Positions 27,744 through 35,392 of a DNA stretch of 64,000 nucleotides are shown one piece after another. The DNA is taken from the NCBI RefSeq assembly GCF_003610555.1, contig NZ_RAPQ01000010.1, positions 124,001-188,000 on the forward strand. The letters are read 5' to 3'. Positions within the stretch are counted from its first letter, which is position 1; each line of letters opens with the position of its first letter. The notes beneath the pieces were generated by a model that did no database searches, was not told where the DNA came from, and was given only the letters and a program-made list of their open reading frames with translations. The stretch is from Marinifilum flexuosum (lineage in GTDB: Bacteria > Bacteroidota > Bacteroidia > Bacteroidales > Marinifilaceae). The translations under genes and the position numbers were made by a program.

Positions 27744-28700
27744 ATGAACTCAATTGCTTCTGCAAGTAATTACAAGGGCGTACTTTACGCTATGGTCACT
27801 GCATTTTTATGGGGTTTTCTTCCCATTTTCCTTAAAGTGGCCCTTAAGGATATCGATCCCATCAGCATTGTGTGGTTCCGATTCTCTTTTGCCTTTTTGG
27901 TGCTGTTCATCTACTACCTGATAACGGACCGAAAGCAGTTGAACATCATCAAACGTCCGCCCCTTTTGCTCATTATTGCAGCAATTGGCTTGGGGGTAAA
28001 CTACATTGGTTTCTTAAAAGGCTTGAATTATACCAGCCCGAGTAATGCACAAATTATTATACAAAGTGGTCCAATAATGCTGGCCTTGGCAGGGGTTCTT
28101 TTCTTTAAGGAAAAGCTGAATCTAAAACAAATGGTCGGCTTCGGAATTGCCGGCATTGGTTTGTTCCTGTTCTACCGCACTCAACTGCAAACTTTCATTC
28201 ACGATACCGATGCTTTTAACCTTGGCTTTTTCTGGGTGGAGCTGGCTGCCGTAACATGGGTACTTTATGCCGTTTTGCAGAAGAAACTGGTGCAGCAACA
28301 TCCTGCACAGGTGCTGAATATGGTACTGTATGGAATTCCGGCTTTGATTTACACACCTATGGCCGATTTTTCTGCTTTCCAGGGATTGGATTTTAAAACA
28401 TGGGCCATTGTGGTATTTCTTGGTGTAAACACCTTGGTTGCTTACGGATCTATCGCCCTGGCATTTAAATATACCGAGGCCTACAAGGTGAGCATTATTG
28501 TAACGCTTAACCCAATTATTACCCTAATTGCCATGTCGGTTCTTACCTATTTGCAGGTAAGTTGGATACAACCCGAAAGCATGACGCTTTACTCGCTAAT
28601 TGGTGCAGTATTGGTAATTGGTGGTGCAGTAACTGCGGTGTTTTTCTCGAAAGCGAAGAAGGAAAAAGCGCTTGCTGTACAGAAAGAGGTGGCGAAGTAA
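27744..28700 (+). CDS. EamA/DMT-family membrane permease
   Basis: 318-residue protein with about ten hydrophobic helices arranged as two EamA repeats (first about 10-145, second about 160-305). Typical motifs are AFLWGFLPIFLK near the start, SPSNAQIIIQSGPI and FFKEKLNLKQMVGFGIAGIGL closing the first half. These drug/metabolite transporters export metabolites or amino acids; the substrate is unknown. Stands alone between two repetitive stretches and is richer in G+C than its flanks. Confidence 0.92.
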   Translation: MNSIASASNYKGVLYAMVTAFLWGFLPIFLKVALKDIDPISIVWFRFSFAFLVLFIYYLITDRKQLNIIKRPPLLLIIAAIGLGVNYIGFLKGLNYTSPSNAQIIIQSGPIMLALAGVLFFKEKLNLKQMVGFGIAGIGLFLFYRTQLQTFIHDTDAFNLGFFWVELAAVTWVLYAVLQKKLVQQHPAQVLNMVLYGIPALIYTPMADFSAFQGLDFKTWAIVVFLGVNTLVAYGSIALAFKYTEAYKVSIIVTLNPIITLIAMSVLTYLQVSWIQPESMTLYSLIGAVLVIGGAVTAVFFSKAKKEKALAVQKEVAK

Positions 28701-28712
28701 GGGTAAAAAGTT

Positions 28713-28886
28713 AAACCACGAAGGACACGAAGGTGTTTCACAAAGAACGCAATTGACACTGGCAGCTCCTGTGAATTAATAATTCACAGGTTTTGAGTTT
28801 GGGATTTTTAATCCTTACAAATCGAATTTAAAATTCTTGACTCCATGAGCCCTGATTACAAATCAGGACTAGCGGGGTCATACTTT
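28713..28886. repeat. Repeat-derived spacer with two hairpins
   Basis: Begins with an ACCACGAAGGACACGAAGG-type copy of the element seen at 27541. CCTGTGAATT-AAT-AATTCACAGG (28768-28790 region) is a perfect 10-bp hairpin and may end the EamA transcript. Near 28850, CCTGATT-ACA-AATCAGG forms a second hairpin followed by CTAGCGGGG. No gene. Confidence 0.5.
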
Positions 28887-29036
28887 CTATGCTCCAATAT
28901 TTCCCTTTGCTTTATAGAAATAGTCATAATTCATTAGCATTAATCCAAGAAATTTGTAAACAACTAAATCGAAGATAACTAGTCCGTTAGTGATTAAAAT
29001 ATTCTTGATTGAAAAAACTCTTTTCAATTTATCCAT
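28887..29036 (-). CDS. Small putative membrane protein, 49 residues
   Basis: ATG at 29036 gives MDKLKRVFSIKNILI and one hydrophobic segment (about 15-37, including LVIFDLVVYKFLGLML), then a short polar tail. The start overlaps the end of the upstream gene by 8 bases (ATGGATAA), an arrangement that supports translational coupling and a real gene. I do not recognise a family. Low G+C like the neighbouring accessory genes. Confidence 0.45.
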   Translation of the reverse strand: MDKLKRVFSIKNILITNGLVIFDLVVYKFLGLMLMNYDYFYKAKGNIGA

Positions 29037-29388
29037 CCCAAACAGAATATTCAGTAACTGTGTTGTAATTATCAAATTTGATTGTTAATCGCCCTGTATT
29101 TATTCCTCGTTTTGAATATCCCAAATAATACCCAAATTCGATATTTGTTTTAGATTCAGGTTCGCCTAATAATTCTATGATTTGAGTTTTTGTCATTCCC
29201 TTTAGTTCGTAATCATTTCTCAAACTATTCATCATATCCCAACGGAGAGACCATTCAGTTTCTGATTCTGTCCAGTTTTTCCATTTTTCAGAATCAAATC
29301 GTTTGTGAGTGATATTTCCTCTAATTACAAATCCTATTAGAATTAATACTCCAACTCCTAAAATCCCATATTTAAAAATCTTGCTCAA
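29029..29388 (-). CDS. Hypothetical membrane-anchored protein with BamE-like C-terminal region
   Basis: 119 residues: one N-terminal membrane helix (about 6-24) and a soluble domain. MTKTQIIELLGEPES followed by a YYLGYS strand and RLTIKFDNYNTVTEYSV resembles the BamE/SmpA-type fold in which a short helix with LGxP precedes beta strands. That resemblance is by eye only. It is followed by and overlaps a small membrane-protein ORF. Lies just beyond the palindromic boundary of the nuclease cassette. Confidence 0.6.
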   Translation of the reverse strand: MSKIFKYGILGVGVLILIGFVIRGNITHKRFDSEKWKNWTESETEWSLRWDMMNSLRNDYELKGMTKTQIIELLGEPESKTNIEFGYYLGYSKRGINTGRLTIKFDNYNTVTEYSVWDG

Positions 29389-29401
29389 TGTTATTTTTTT
29401 A

Positions 29402-29533
29402 TGCCCTACAACGGATGGCGCTATGTAACGTAGGCGCCTTAGTTGATTTATGTTTCAATTTTTATAAAAAGCACAAAACCTTCGAAAACCCGAGACCCGC
29501 CTATGTTATATGATCGCTTGTTACCTGCTGGGC
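29402..29533. repeat. 132-bp imperfect palindrome at the left edge of the nuclease cassette
   Basis: The left arm (GCCCTACAACGG... CTATGTAACGTAGGCG) and right arm (CGCCTATGTTATATG... TTACCTGCTGGGC) can pair, with the best run (T)ATGTAACGTAGGCG against CGCCTATGTTATAT. The right end, GTTACCTGCTGGGC (29520-29533), is matched in inverse at 31217-31230. Confidence 0.6.
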
Positions 29534-29534
29534 T

Positions 29535-30614
29535 TTATTCATTTTCTTGCCCTTGTCTAATTTGGTCTAGCCATTCTCTATCAATATTTATTATCGAAAA
29601 AGGCATTTCAGCATTATTTCTTTGATTAAATACAAATATTTTAGAAAAAAACTCTTGCTTAATATCTAAAGCAACGGCTTTGTCGAGATTGAACTTATTC
29701 CAGTGATTGAAAATTCTCTTAGGTACGAAAAAATCAAAATCAGTCCGTTGTGTATTATTTCTTGAATTAAACACAGTAAGTCTCCAGACATTTGGTCTGG
29801 TCGAAAACCAATGAATTTCTGCTTTTAGTGGGGAGAAATCACCCAAATCACTTAGAATATTATTTTGTGTAGAATTGCTTTTGAATAAAAAAACCATATC
29901 TCCTGTTTCAAGCAATCCAACATATGAATATCGAATTGCTGTATCAGCGGAAGTAACGATAGCTCCAATAATATTGCCCGAATTTAAAAAGAGATGAGCT
30001 CTATGATATTTTTCATCTTGAAGTCTCCCTGTTCTATCCTTAAAGAAATCATAAATGTTTTTTATATCATCTTCAATAAAACTATCAATCAGGGCTTGGT
30101 CTATATCATTAAAATGCCTAATTGTATTTGGTCCTAAAAACCAACTCAATGAAAGAAGTGGTATTTTATTATTTGTAGCAAATTCTATTGCTGGTTTACT
30201 AAACTCGTTGATGGTAGCAACACCAACTTGAAATAAATACCTATTCCTTATTTCTATTGCGTAATCGGCTCTTCGATTATTCTGTCTACCTAACAAACTA
30301 TCTTCTGTAACAATTTCAAAATCATTAATGTCATTTCTTAATCCCAGAGCATTTCTTACAATAGGTAATCCAACAGTTGCTCCATATGCTTTACATTCAA
30401 ATATTAATTGAGTTGGATAAGAAAAGGGCATTTGAATTGGAGGGTTCATTATTATATCTGCATCATGTGCAGCACCTTTCCCATTAATATAGAAAAGTCC
30501 ACCACGTTCAAATGAATACACATCATCAGCAATGACATTTGAAAACCCACAGTTTTTAAGGAGATTTCTTATTATATATTCTAGTAATGCTCCTTTTAAG
30601 TTTGATGCTTTCAT
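29535..30614 (-). CDS. Putative PD-(D/E)XK restriction-like endonuclease
   Basis: 359 residues. The N-terminal third has the layout of a PD-(D/E)XK nuclease core: helix with E12 (ALLEYIIRNLL), D51/D53 (AAHDADIIM) and E73-C-K75 (IFECKAYGATVG) followed by a helix (VRNALGLRND). A second region about 105-150 (NRRADYAIEIRN) and a C-terminal domain of about 200 residues are unassigned. The active-site pattern suggests DNA cleavage; the target is unknown. It follows a two-TM protein by 6 bp as a two-gene unit, a layout seen in defence cassettes. AT-rich with no methylase nearby, so it is not an ordinary type II restriction pair. Confidence 0.65.
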   Translation of the reverse strand: MKASNLKGALLEYIIRNLLKNCGFSNVIADDVYSFERGGLFYINGKGAAHDADIIMNPPIQMPFSYPTQLIFECKAYGATVGLPIVRNALGLRNDINDFEIVTEDSLLGRQNNRRADYAIEIRNRYLFQVGVATINEFSKPAIEFATNNKIPLLSLSWFLGPNTIRHFNDIDQALIDSFIEDDIKNIYDFFKDRTGRLQDEKYHRAHLFLNSGNIIGAIVTSADTAIRYSYVGLLETGDMVFLFKSNSTQNNILSDLGDFSPLKAEIHWFSTRPNVWRLTVFNSRNNTQRTDFDFFVPKRIFNHWNKFNLDKAVALDIKQEFFSKIFVFNQRNNAEMPFSIINIDREWLDQIRQGQENE

Positions 30615-30620
30615 CTTTTT

Positions 30621-31196
30621 TTATTTGATTAATCCCTTGTCTGCAAGTTCTTTCCTCGCTTCCGCCGTTAAGATAATACTCATAATATTTACGTTCTTGG
30701 AGTCATTATAACCAAGTTCTTTTCTTAATTCTTTGATAAAATTGTCTCCGTCTTTGAACAAATTAAATTTTTCTTGCTTCCCTTCACTTTCAACAAGTTT
30801 AGAGTCAAAATCAATGTATTTCTTTATTAGTCTGTCGCTGCCCCAATTCATAAGACCTTTTTTGAATAGAAGCATTTCTTCTTCGGCTTTGCGTGAAAGT
30901 CCATTTTGCCCTTTTTTGACTTTGAAAAGCATTTCAAAATATGAATTGTAAAAATGTTCAAACACTTTTTGTTTCTCTTTCAAAATATGCAATTCATATT
31001 CTCTCTCTCTTGCTTTCTTATTATTTATACTCACTGTCAAAACTGACGTAAATGCAGCCACAATAATTGCTACAATTCCAAGAATTGAAATCTTAGATTG
31101 TAAATCGTCTACGAAGAATATTCCCCAGAATAAAAATCCGAGAAGAAGAAGGAACAGGAATATCATCCAAACTCTAGAAAGTGTATCTTTTATCAT
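30621..31196 (-). CDS. Two-TM protein with cytoplasmic helical domain, partner of the nuclease
   Basis: 191 residues. Two hydrophobic helices at about 9-29 and 37-57 are followed by a charged helical stretch (KKAREREYELHILKEKQKVFEHFY) that may form a coiled coil, and an all-alpha tail. I do not recognise a family; length and layout recall small membrane effectors or sensors next to defence enzymes, but no diagnostic motif is seen. First gene of the two-gene unit, 6 bp before the nuclease. A 12-bp inverted repeat lies upstream at 31280-31318. Confidence 0.6.
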   Translation of the reverse strand: MIKDTLSRVWMIFLFLLLLGFLFWGIFFVDDLQSKISILGIVAIIVAAFTSVLTVSINNKKAREREYELHILKEKQKVFEHFYNSYFEMLFKVKKGQNGLSRKAEEEMLLFKKGLMNWGSDRLIKKYIDFDSKLVESEGKQEKFNLFKDGDNFIKELRKELGYNDSKNVNIMSIILTAEARKELADKGLIK

Positions 31197-31216
31197 TGTG
31201 TCTTGTTTTATATTTA

Positions 31217-31230
31217 GCCTTGCAGGTAAC
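31217..31230. repeat. Inverted copy of the cassette-end sequence
   Basis: GCCTTGCAGGTAAC is the inverse of GTTACCTGCTGGGC at 29520-29533 with 12 of 14 matches. The two flank the nuclease/two-TM genes closely, 1 bp after one stop and 20 bp before the other start. Confidence 0.5.
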
Positions 31231-31279
31231 TATTTATTTGTGCACTTGTACGCTCACTTTTAATATCTCAGAGTAAAAA

Positions 31280-31318
31280 GGTACACAATACATACCCCAT
31301 AGGTCAGTATTGTGCACC
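31280..31318. promoter_or_regulatory. 12-bp inverted repeat upstream of the nuclease cassette
   Basis: GGTACACAATAC (31280-31291) and GTATTGTGCACC (31307-31318) pair at 11 of 12 positions around a 15-nt centre. It lies 84 bp before the two-TM start and could be an operator or a hairpin. Confidence 0.4.
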
Positions 31319-31521
31319 TATTAGTTAATCGCAAACCCAAATCTACAAAATTATAATCAACAAAACCACCCAACTTAAATTCACTTTTTAATTCAATCTA
31401 GTTGAACCACTCAAAACCTCCGAATTCACAGAAAAAACAAAAATACCACACCTTAAAGTCTGAATTATTTTTAATAGCCAAACCAACAAAAATGGAATGG
31501 AGTAATAATGCCGTGGAAAAT

Positions 31522-31832
31522 GGCTGTAGAAATTCCTAAGGCACGTTCTTTCAGTTTGAATGAAGCTTTTGAACTTAAAAAGCTACGATCTTTGACTTAA
31601 AAAAGGCCTTTTTAATCTGTTAGGCAGGTTTTCAATCGAAGAAAATGGGTTTTTAAATTAAAAAGGAGCGTTTTTAGTTTTAGAAAGGTAGTTTTCAATT
31701 TAAAATCACCTTTCCAACTCATTTAAAACACCTTTTCAAATTCAAAAAGCACGTTCATTTTTAAAAAAAATGGCTTTTCACCTTCAAAAGGCCTCTTTTA
31801 TTTTAAAAAACGCTCCTAAAAATTTCCCAATT
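31522..31832. repeat. Degenerate array, ~21-bp units paired into a 42-bp period
   Basis: Short G/C-rich words (GGCACG, GCT, GGCC, GGG, GGAGCG, GGT, CACC, CACC, GCACG, GGC, GGCC, CGCTCC) alternate with T-rich then A-rich stretches ending AAAA. Their starts are at 31522, 31540, 31565, 31582, 31605, 31623, 31647, 31665, 31687, 31707, 31729, 31749, 31772, 31790 and 31811. From 31540 the steps alternate long and short (25,17,23,18,24,18,22,20,22,20,23,18) and each pair sums to 41 or 42. The units are not identical, unlike CRISPR or satellite repeats. Confidence 0.65.
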
Positions 31833-31919
31833 GGCATTACCAATTCAATATTATCATATTTTATCTTCGAAAGCTGCATTCTCATTCGAAGAATGGGTCT
31901 AAAAAATTTTTTAGGGAGC
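31812..31919. repeat. Palindrome ending the array
   Basis: GCTCCTAAAAATTT (31812-31825) pairs with AAATTTTTTAGGGAGC (31904-31919) allowing small bulges. Inside, CTTCGAA and TTCGAAG near 31865-31891 form a second stem. The last G/C word of the array is part of the outer arm. Confidence 0.55.
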
Positions 31920-32220
31920 TTCTTTTCGTCAATTCCCCCACAACAAATCCTTCAGCCCAACAAAACATCGAATGTAACTTAATTTTTAATCACAAATCCA
32001 TCCTTCATCAAGCATTTATCACCTAAAAAAGGTATGACCAATATTTGAAAAGAAATCAAATACCAAAGCTTAATTTCATGCAATTATTTTTTATTGTTTG
32101 ATTAATCTTTTTTAAATTAGATTCTGTTATTCCCAATCGGATACTCAGTCAAACTAATCAAACACACAGCTTTCGAGTATTGTCAGGGGAAATTTATTTC
32201 TAATAAAAATTACTAGTCAA

Positions 32221-32973
32221 ATGGAAAAAGTAAGAGTCCATTATTCATGCGATAGCGCGGAGGTTAGTAATACCACCAGCGCAATTCGATCCAAATTTGC
32301 CGAAGAAGATTGGTCGGCAGATTTAATTCTCAGTAAAATTCTTGCAGATATTGCAGTGGAGCATCCAATTCTTGAACAGGCAATTGAAGCAGTTCACGGG
32401 AACACTTTAAAAGCCAATGTGAGAGCCGAGGATGAGAAGGCGGGGAAAGATTACATCTGCTTGAAGAATTTTATAAAAGCAAACCTTTCTGTTCCCGAAG
32501 CGAACATTAGAGAGGCAGCAGTAGAGGCCTGGAAGCTTCTGGTAAGTCATAATCCAAAGCTTGATCAGCAAAATTATGCCCGTCAGATTGAACTGAGCAA
32601 CTCATTTATCACCAACCTTAAAAGTCCAACTTTTAAGCCTTTAATTGACTTGCTAATTGGTGTACCTGAAAGAGTGGAAAAATTTACTGCATCCACAGCT
32701 TCGCTGGAGGCAGCCTATAAGAAGATGGCTACCACTAAATCGGAAAAGATGGATTTGCCTGCTCCTTCGACACAAAAGAACAAGATTCGCAGCATCATTA
32801 ACAACAGGTTAATGACCTATTTGGAAGGCGCTGTTGATGCACTTCCTGAAAAATATGAGGCTACTTATAAAGCCATCTGCGAAAGCATCGAAATTAATAA
32901 CGAAAAAGCCCGCGCTCGCCAAACCTTAAAAGAAAGTCAAAAGGAAAAAGAGCCGGAAGAAGATATTGCATAG
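32221..32973 (+). CDS. DUF6261-family protein
   Basis: 250 residues, cytoplasmic, mostly alpha-helical by composition, no signal or membrane segment. It starts MEKVRVHYSCDSAEVSNTTS and contains KAGKDYICLKNFIKANL and KNKIRSIINNRLMTYLEGAV; the C-terminal ~25 residues are highly charged (KESQKEKEPEEDIA). I recognise the overall look of DUF6261 proteins of Bacteroidota; no function is known to me. It is preceded by a kilobase of non-coding DNA with the phased array and followed by a good terminator, so it is transcribed alone. G+C is higher than in the DNA upstream. Confidence 0.65.
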   Translation: MEKVRVHYSCDSAEVSNTTSAIRSKFAEEDWSADLILSKILADIAVEHPILEQAIEAVHGNTLKANVRAEDEKAGKDYICLKNFIKANLSVPEANIREAAVEAWKLLVSHNPKLDQQNYARQIELSNSFITNLKSPTFKPLIDLLIGVPERVEKFTASTASLEAAYKKMATTKSEKMDLPAPSTQKNKIRSIINNRLMTYLEGAVDALPEKYEATYKAICESIEINNEKARARQTLKESQKEKEPEEDIA

Positions 32974-33006
32974 GTTTTAGGTTTGTATTATTTATTGTCA
33001 TGAGAA

Positions 33007-33030
33007 GCAGCCCTTTGGGGTTGCTTTTTT
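33007..33030 (+). terminator. Intrinsic terminator of the DUF6261 gene
   Basis: GCAGCCC and GGGTTGC (one G-U) form a 7-bp stem with loop TTTG followed by T7, 34 bp after the stop codon. Confidence 0.85.
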
Positions 33031-33042
33031 TATGCAGACTTA

Positions 33043-33151
33043 CCTCACCCCAACCCTCTCCTCAAGGAGCTGGCAGCTGCTGAATTCTTGACATATGATC
33101 TGTTTGTTGTTTTCCTTCTTCTCTAGAGCTTGTCCCGACAGGGGGATGAGG
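33043..33151. repeat. Dispersed ~110-bp palindromic repeat, copy 1
   Basis: Starts CCTCACCCCAACCCTCTCC and ends GTCCCGACAGGGGGATGAGG, so the ends are inverse of one another. The middle carries TGCTGAATTCTTGACATATG. This copy has small deletions and substitutions relative to copy 2. Confidence 0.85.
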
Positions 33152-33208
33152 GGAAATACATTTGATATTGAATTTCAAAATCACCTCACTCCTTCTCTTG
33201 AAATAACT

Positions 33209-33324
33209 CCTCACCCCAACCCTCTCCTCAAGGAGAGGGAGCTGGCTGCTGCTGAATTCTTGGCATATGGTCTATTGATTGTTTTCCTTCTCCTCGAGGA
33301 GAAGGTCCCGACAGGGGGATGAGG
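33209..33324. repeat. Dispersed ~110-bp palindromic repeat, copy 2
   Basis: Most complete copy: CCTCACCCCAACCCTCTCC, AAGGAGAGGGAGCTGGC, TGCTGAATTCTTGGCATATG, TTCCTTCTCCTCGAGGAG, then GTCCCGACAGGGGGATGAGG. It ends a few bases before the stop codon of the minus-strand membrane gene at 33331. Confidence 0.88.
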
Positions 33325-33330
33325 GGAAAA

Positions 33331-33912
33331 TCAATCCTCAATCTCCATCTCACGAATCGAATCGGTAATCGGAAGGATCTTCACTTTTTTATCTACCCAA
33401 ATAAAAATAACATTGTTGGTTTTGCCAATAAGCTTACCGCTAATGGTTTTGTCATCGGTGTAATGAATGGTATATTTTTCCTTCCCGTTTATGGAGGAGC
33501 GGAAAAGTCGTCCGTAAAAGTCGGCAGCAAAATACAGGTAGGCAATTAAAGCTATTGTAAAAGTTAGCAGTTTATAGGCTCTGTGCCACGATTTCCTGCT
33601 TAATCCGAGAGAAAATAGGTAATACATTCTGGGACATTTTCTCTCCCAATAACTATCAAGCTTAAAAAGCAGGTAAATAAATGTAAGCGAAGCCATGGTA
33701 AACAGGATAATAACGTAATCCTGAAAGGGTGCAATCAAGAAATCGAATATATCGGCATACTGAAAAATATTAATGCCAAATTCTGAAAATTTTTGATGCT
33801 TAAACAGCATTCCCATTCCTACCAAAAAGAGGTAAAAAATAGTTACAATTGATTGCAGTTCCTTAATAATTAGCTCGTAGGAATCCTTTATTAGTCCTTC
33901 CTTTAATTCCAT
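33331..33912 (-). CDS. Hypothetical membrane protein, 193 residues
   Basis: About three hydrophobic helices (about 22-38, 66-85, 112-130) with an amphipathic N-terminus (MELKEGLIKDSYELIIKEL) and a soluble C-terminal beta-rich tail (KEKYTIHYTDDKTISGKLI, NNVIFIWVDKKVKILPI) resembling a small ligand- or nucleic-acid-binding fold, unassigned. No family recognised. It is flanked on both sides by copies of the ~110-bp repeat, so it may have been moved or duplicated together with them. Confidence 0.7.
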   Translation of the reverse strand: MELKEGLIKDSYELIIKELQSIVTIFYLFLVGMGMLFKHQKFSEFGINIFQYADIFDFLIAPFQDYVIILFTMASLTFIYLLFKLDSYWERKCPRMYYLFSLGLSRKSWHRAYKLLTFTIALIAYLYFAADFYGRLFRSSINGKEKYTIHYTDDKTISGKLIGKTNNVIFIWVDKKVKILPITDSIREMEIED

Positions 33913-34010
33913 AGTTTGTGTTGTAGAGTAAGGACATGAAAGTAAGAAATTATTGGGAAGAACGCTATACTAATAAATGATAGTACCTCCGTTTTTCCTT
34001 ATTCAACTCA

Positions 34011-34120
34011 CCTCAATCCTCTCCCGAGGAGAGAAAGCTAGCCGCTGCTGAATTCTTAGCATATGGTCTATTGATTGTTTTCCTTCTCCTAGAGGAGAAG
34101 GTCCCGACAGGGGGATGAGG
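34011..34120. repeat. Dispersed ~110-bp palindromic repeat, copy 3
   Basis: CCTCAATCCTCTCCCGAGG, TGCTGAATTCTTAGCATATG, TTCCTTCTCCTAGAGGAG, then GTCCCGACAGGGGGATGAGG, in the same orientation as copies 1 and 2. Confidence 0.88.
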
Positions 34121-34182
34121 TGTTTAATCTTGGCCTTGAGGGCCTTCCTCCCGATCCCCAAAAATAACATCACATAATCACC

Positions 34183-35061
34183 CTACACATGATCCCGAGG
34201 CTCAACATGAATGGTAGCCGCAAATCCATATTTTCTTTTGATTTCCTTCTCGATTTCGGTGGAAATATCGTGCCCGGTTTTTATGGACATATCGTGTGGC
34301 AGCTTGATATGGAAGGTAACCTCGGTATGGTCGCCATAAGAGTGGACGTGAAAATGATGCGGATTGATGGCATGTGGATAGATCTCCTCGCAAGTTTTCT
34401 TCAAGTCGTCTAATAGTTTCTGATCGGGACTTTCCCCCAATATGGAATGAATGGAATCTCTAATGATTTCGTAGGCCGCATAGCCAATCATAAAGGCAAC
34501 AATCATCCCCAGTGCACCATCAACCCACCAGAAATATTTCCCAACAAAAATACCCGCCAAAATCACAAATGAGGATATGGCATCGCTACGATGGTGCCAC
34601 CCATCGGCCTTTAGCACTTTCGAATTGGTTTTGCGAGCACCGTAAAAGGCAAACTGCGCAAGGGCTTCCTTCACCACAATGGAAATAATCATTACCACAA
34701 TGGCAATGGTTCCAAACTGCGACGATTCACCATCTCTTAACGTATGATAGGATTCTATTACAAAGTCGAAAGCAACCAGCAGCAGCAGAATCCCAATGAT
34801 AAAGGCACTAATTAAATCGGCCCTGCCGTGTCCGAAAGGATGATCTTCGTCGGCTGGTTTTTTAGAAATTTTTGCTCCTATCAATACAATAACAGAGCTT
34901 AAACTATCAGACAAGGTATGCCAGGCATCGGCAATAATGGCAATGGATCCTGTAACCAATCCGGCCCAATATTTCAAAATAAAGAGTACAATATTTCCTG
35001 CAATGGATAGCCAACCTTCCGTTTCGGCCCAATTCGATTTATTTAACTCAAATTTTTTCAT
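34183..35061 (-). CDS. Cation diffusion facilitator (CDF) family metal efflux transporter
   Basis: 292 residues, six membrane helices followed by a cytoplasmic metal-binding domain. The transport site is shown by HxxxD pairs in helix II (DAWHTLSD, H48/D52) and helix V (DGWHHRSD). HPFGHGR follows helix II as in ZitB/CzcD/FieF relatives. The C-terminal domain has HFHVHSYGDHTEVTFHIKLP, typical CDF histidines. It exports Zn, Fe, Mn or similar divalent ions in exchange for protons; the metal is not decidable here. Monocistronic, flanked by repeats. Confidence 0.94.
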   Translation of the reverse strand: MKKFELNKSNWAETEGWLSIAGNIVLFILKYWAGLVTGSIAIIADAWHTLSDSLSSVIVLIGAKISKKPADEDHPFGHGRADLISAFIIGILLLLVAFDFVIESYHTLRDGESSQFGTIAIVVMIISIVVKEALAQFAFYGARKTNSKVLKADGWHHRSDAISSFVILAGIFVGKYFWWVDGALGMIVAFMIGYAAYEIIRDSIHSILGESPDQKLLDDLKKTCEEIYPHAINPHHFHVHSYGDHTEVTFHIKLPHDMSIKTGHDISTEIEKEIKRKYGFAATIHVEPRDHV

Positions 35062-35392
35062 ACGATCTGATAGTCAAAGCATCTAAAATAATGATTTTAT
35101 ATCATTTATTATTCGATCTAATTAAGGTAAAATGCCGTCCCTATCAAAATAGGGATTAATTAAAATACTAATCAAGGCTTAAAATAGCTGTACCGATTAG
35201 ACAATATTGATTTTTTTCACCTTTTCAAATTGAGTTTTTCCCTCCTAGGGAAAATCCCGACAGGGAAAAGGGTGAAATAATCAAAATACACCCTTCTGGC
35301 TGTCGCCATCTTCCCTGAAAGGGAAGAACTCCTAAATAGATCTCCCCTATTACTTTTTATACTATATTTTCAACATTAAATACCAATCGGGA
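35062..35392. other. Intergenic region with palindromic repeat remnant
   Basis: Holds nested inverted repeats at 35258-35305: CGACAG with CTGTCG and GGGTG with CACCC. The words TCCCGACAGGG and CCTCCTAGGG resemble the 3' half of the ~110-bp repeats, suggesting a diverged fourth copy. It may also end the 5'-nucleotidase transcript. The promoter of the CDF gene should lie near 35070-35160. Confidence 0.45.

Larger units (their letters stand above)
31319..32220. other. Gene-free 0.9-kb region with a phased repeat array and palindrome
   Basis: No credible coding frame; short frames here are repeat artefacts. The region is very AT-rich. It holds the degenerate array at 31522-31832, the palindrome at 31812-31919, and about 300 bp of plain AT-rich DNA leading to the DUF6261 gene, where the promoter must lie. 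Confidence 0.6.

Noticed and set aside
29402-31230. Integron attC sites
   Set aside because: The palindromic borders resemble attC in outline, but RYYYAAC and GTRRRY boxes and an integrase are not found.
31522-31832. CRISPR array
   Set aside because: No identical repeats or unique spacers; only spacing is conserved and no cas genes are present.
31770-31982. 70-codon plus-strand frame in the array/palindrome
   Set aside because: It runs through the degenerate array and palindrome, has no ribosome-binding site, and its composition mirrors the AT-rich repeats.
33095-33549. Two frames across repeat copies 1-2 and into the membrane gene
   Set aside because: They are translations of the ~110-bp repeat and of the antisense of the real minus-strand gene.
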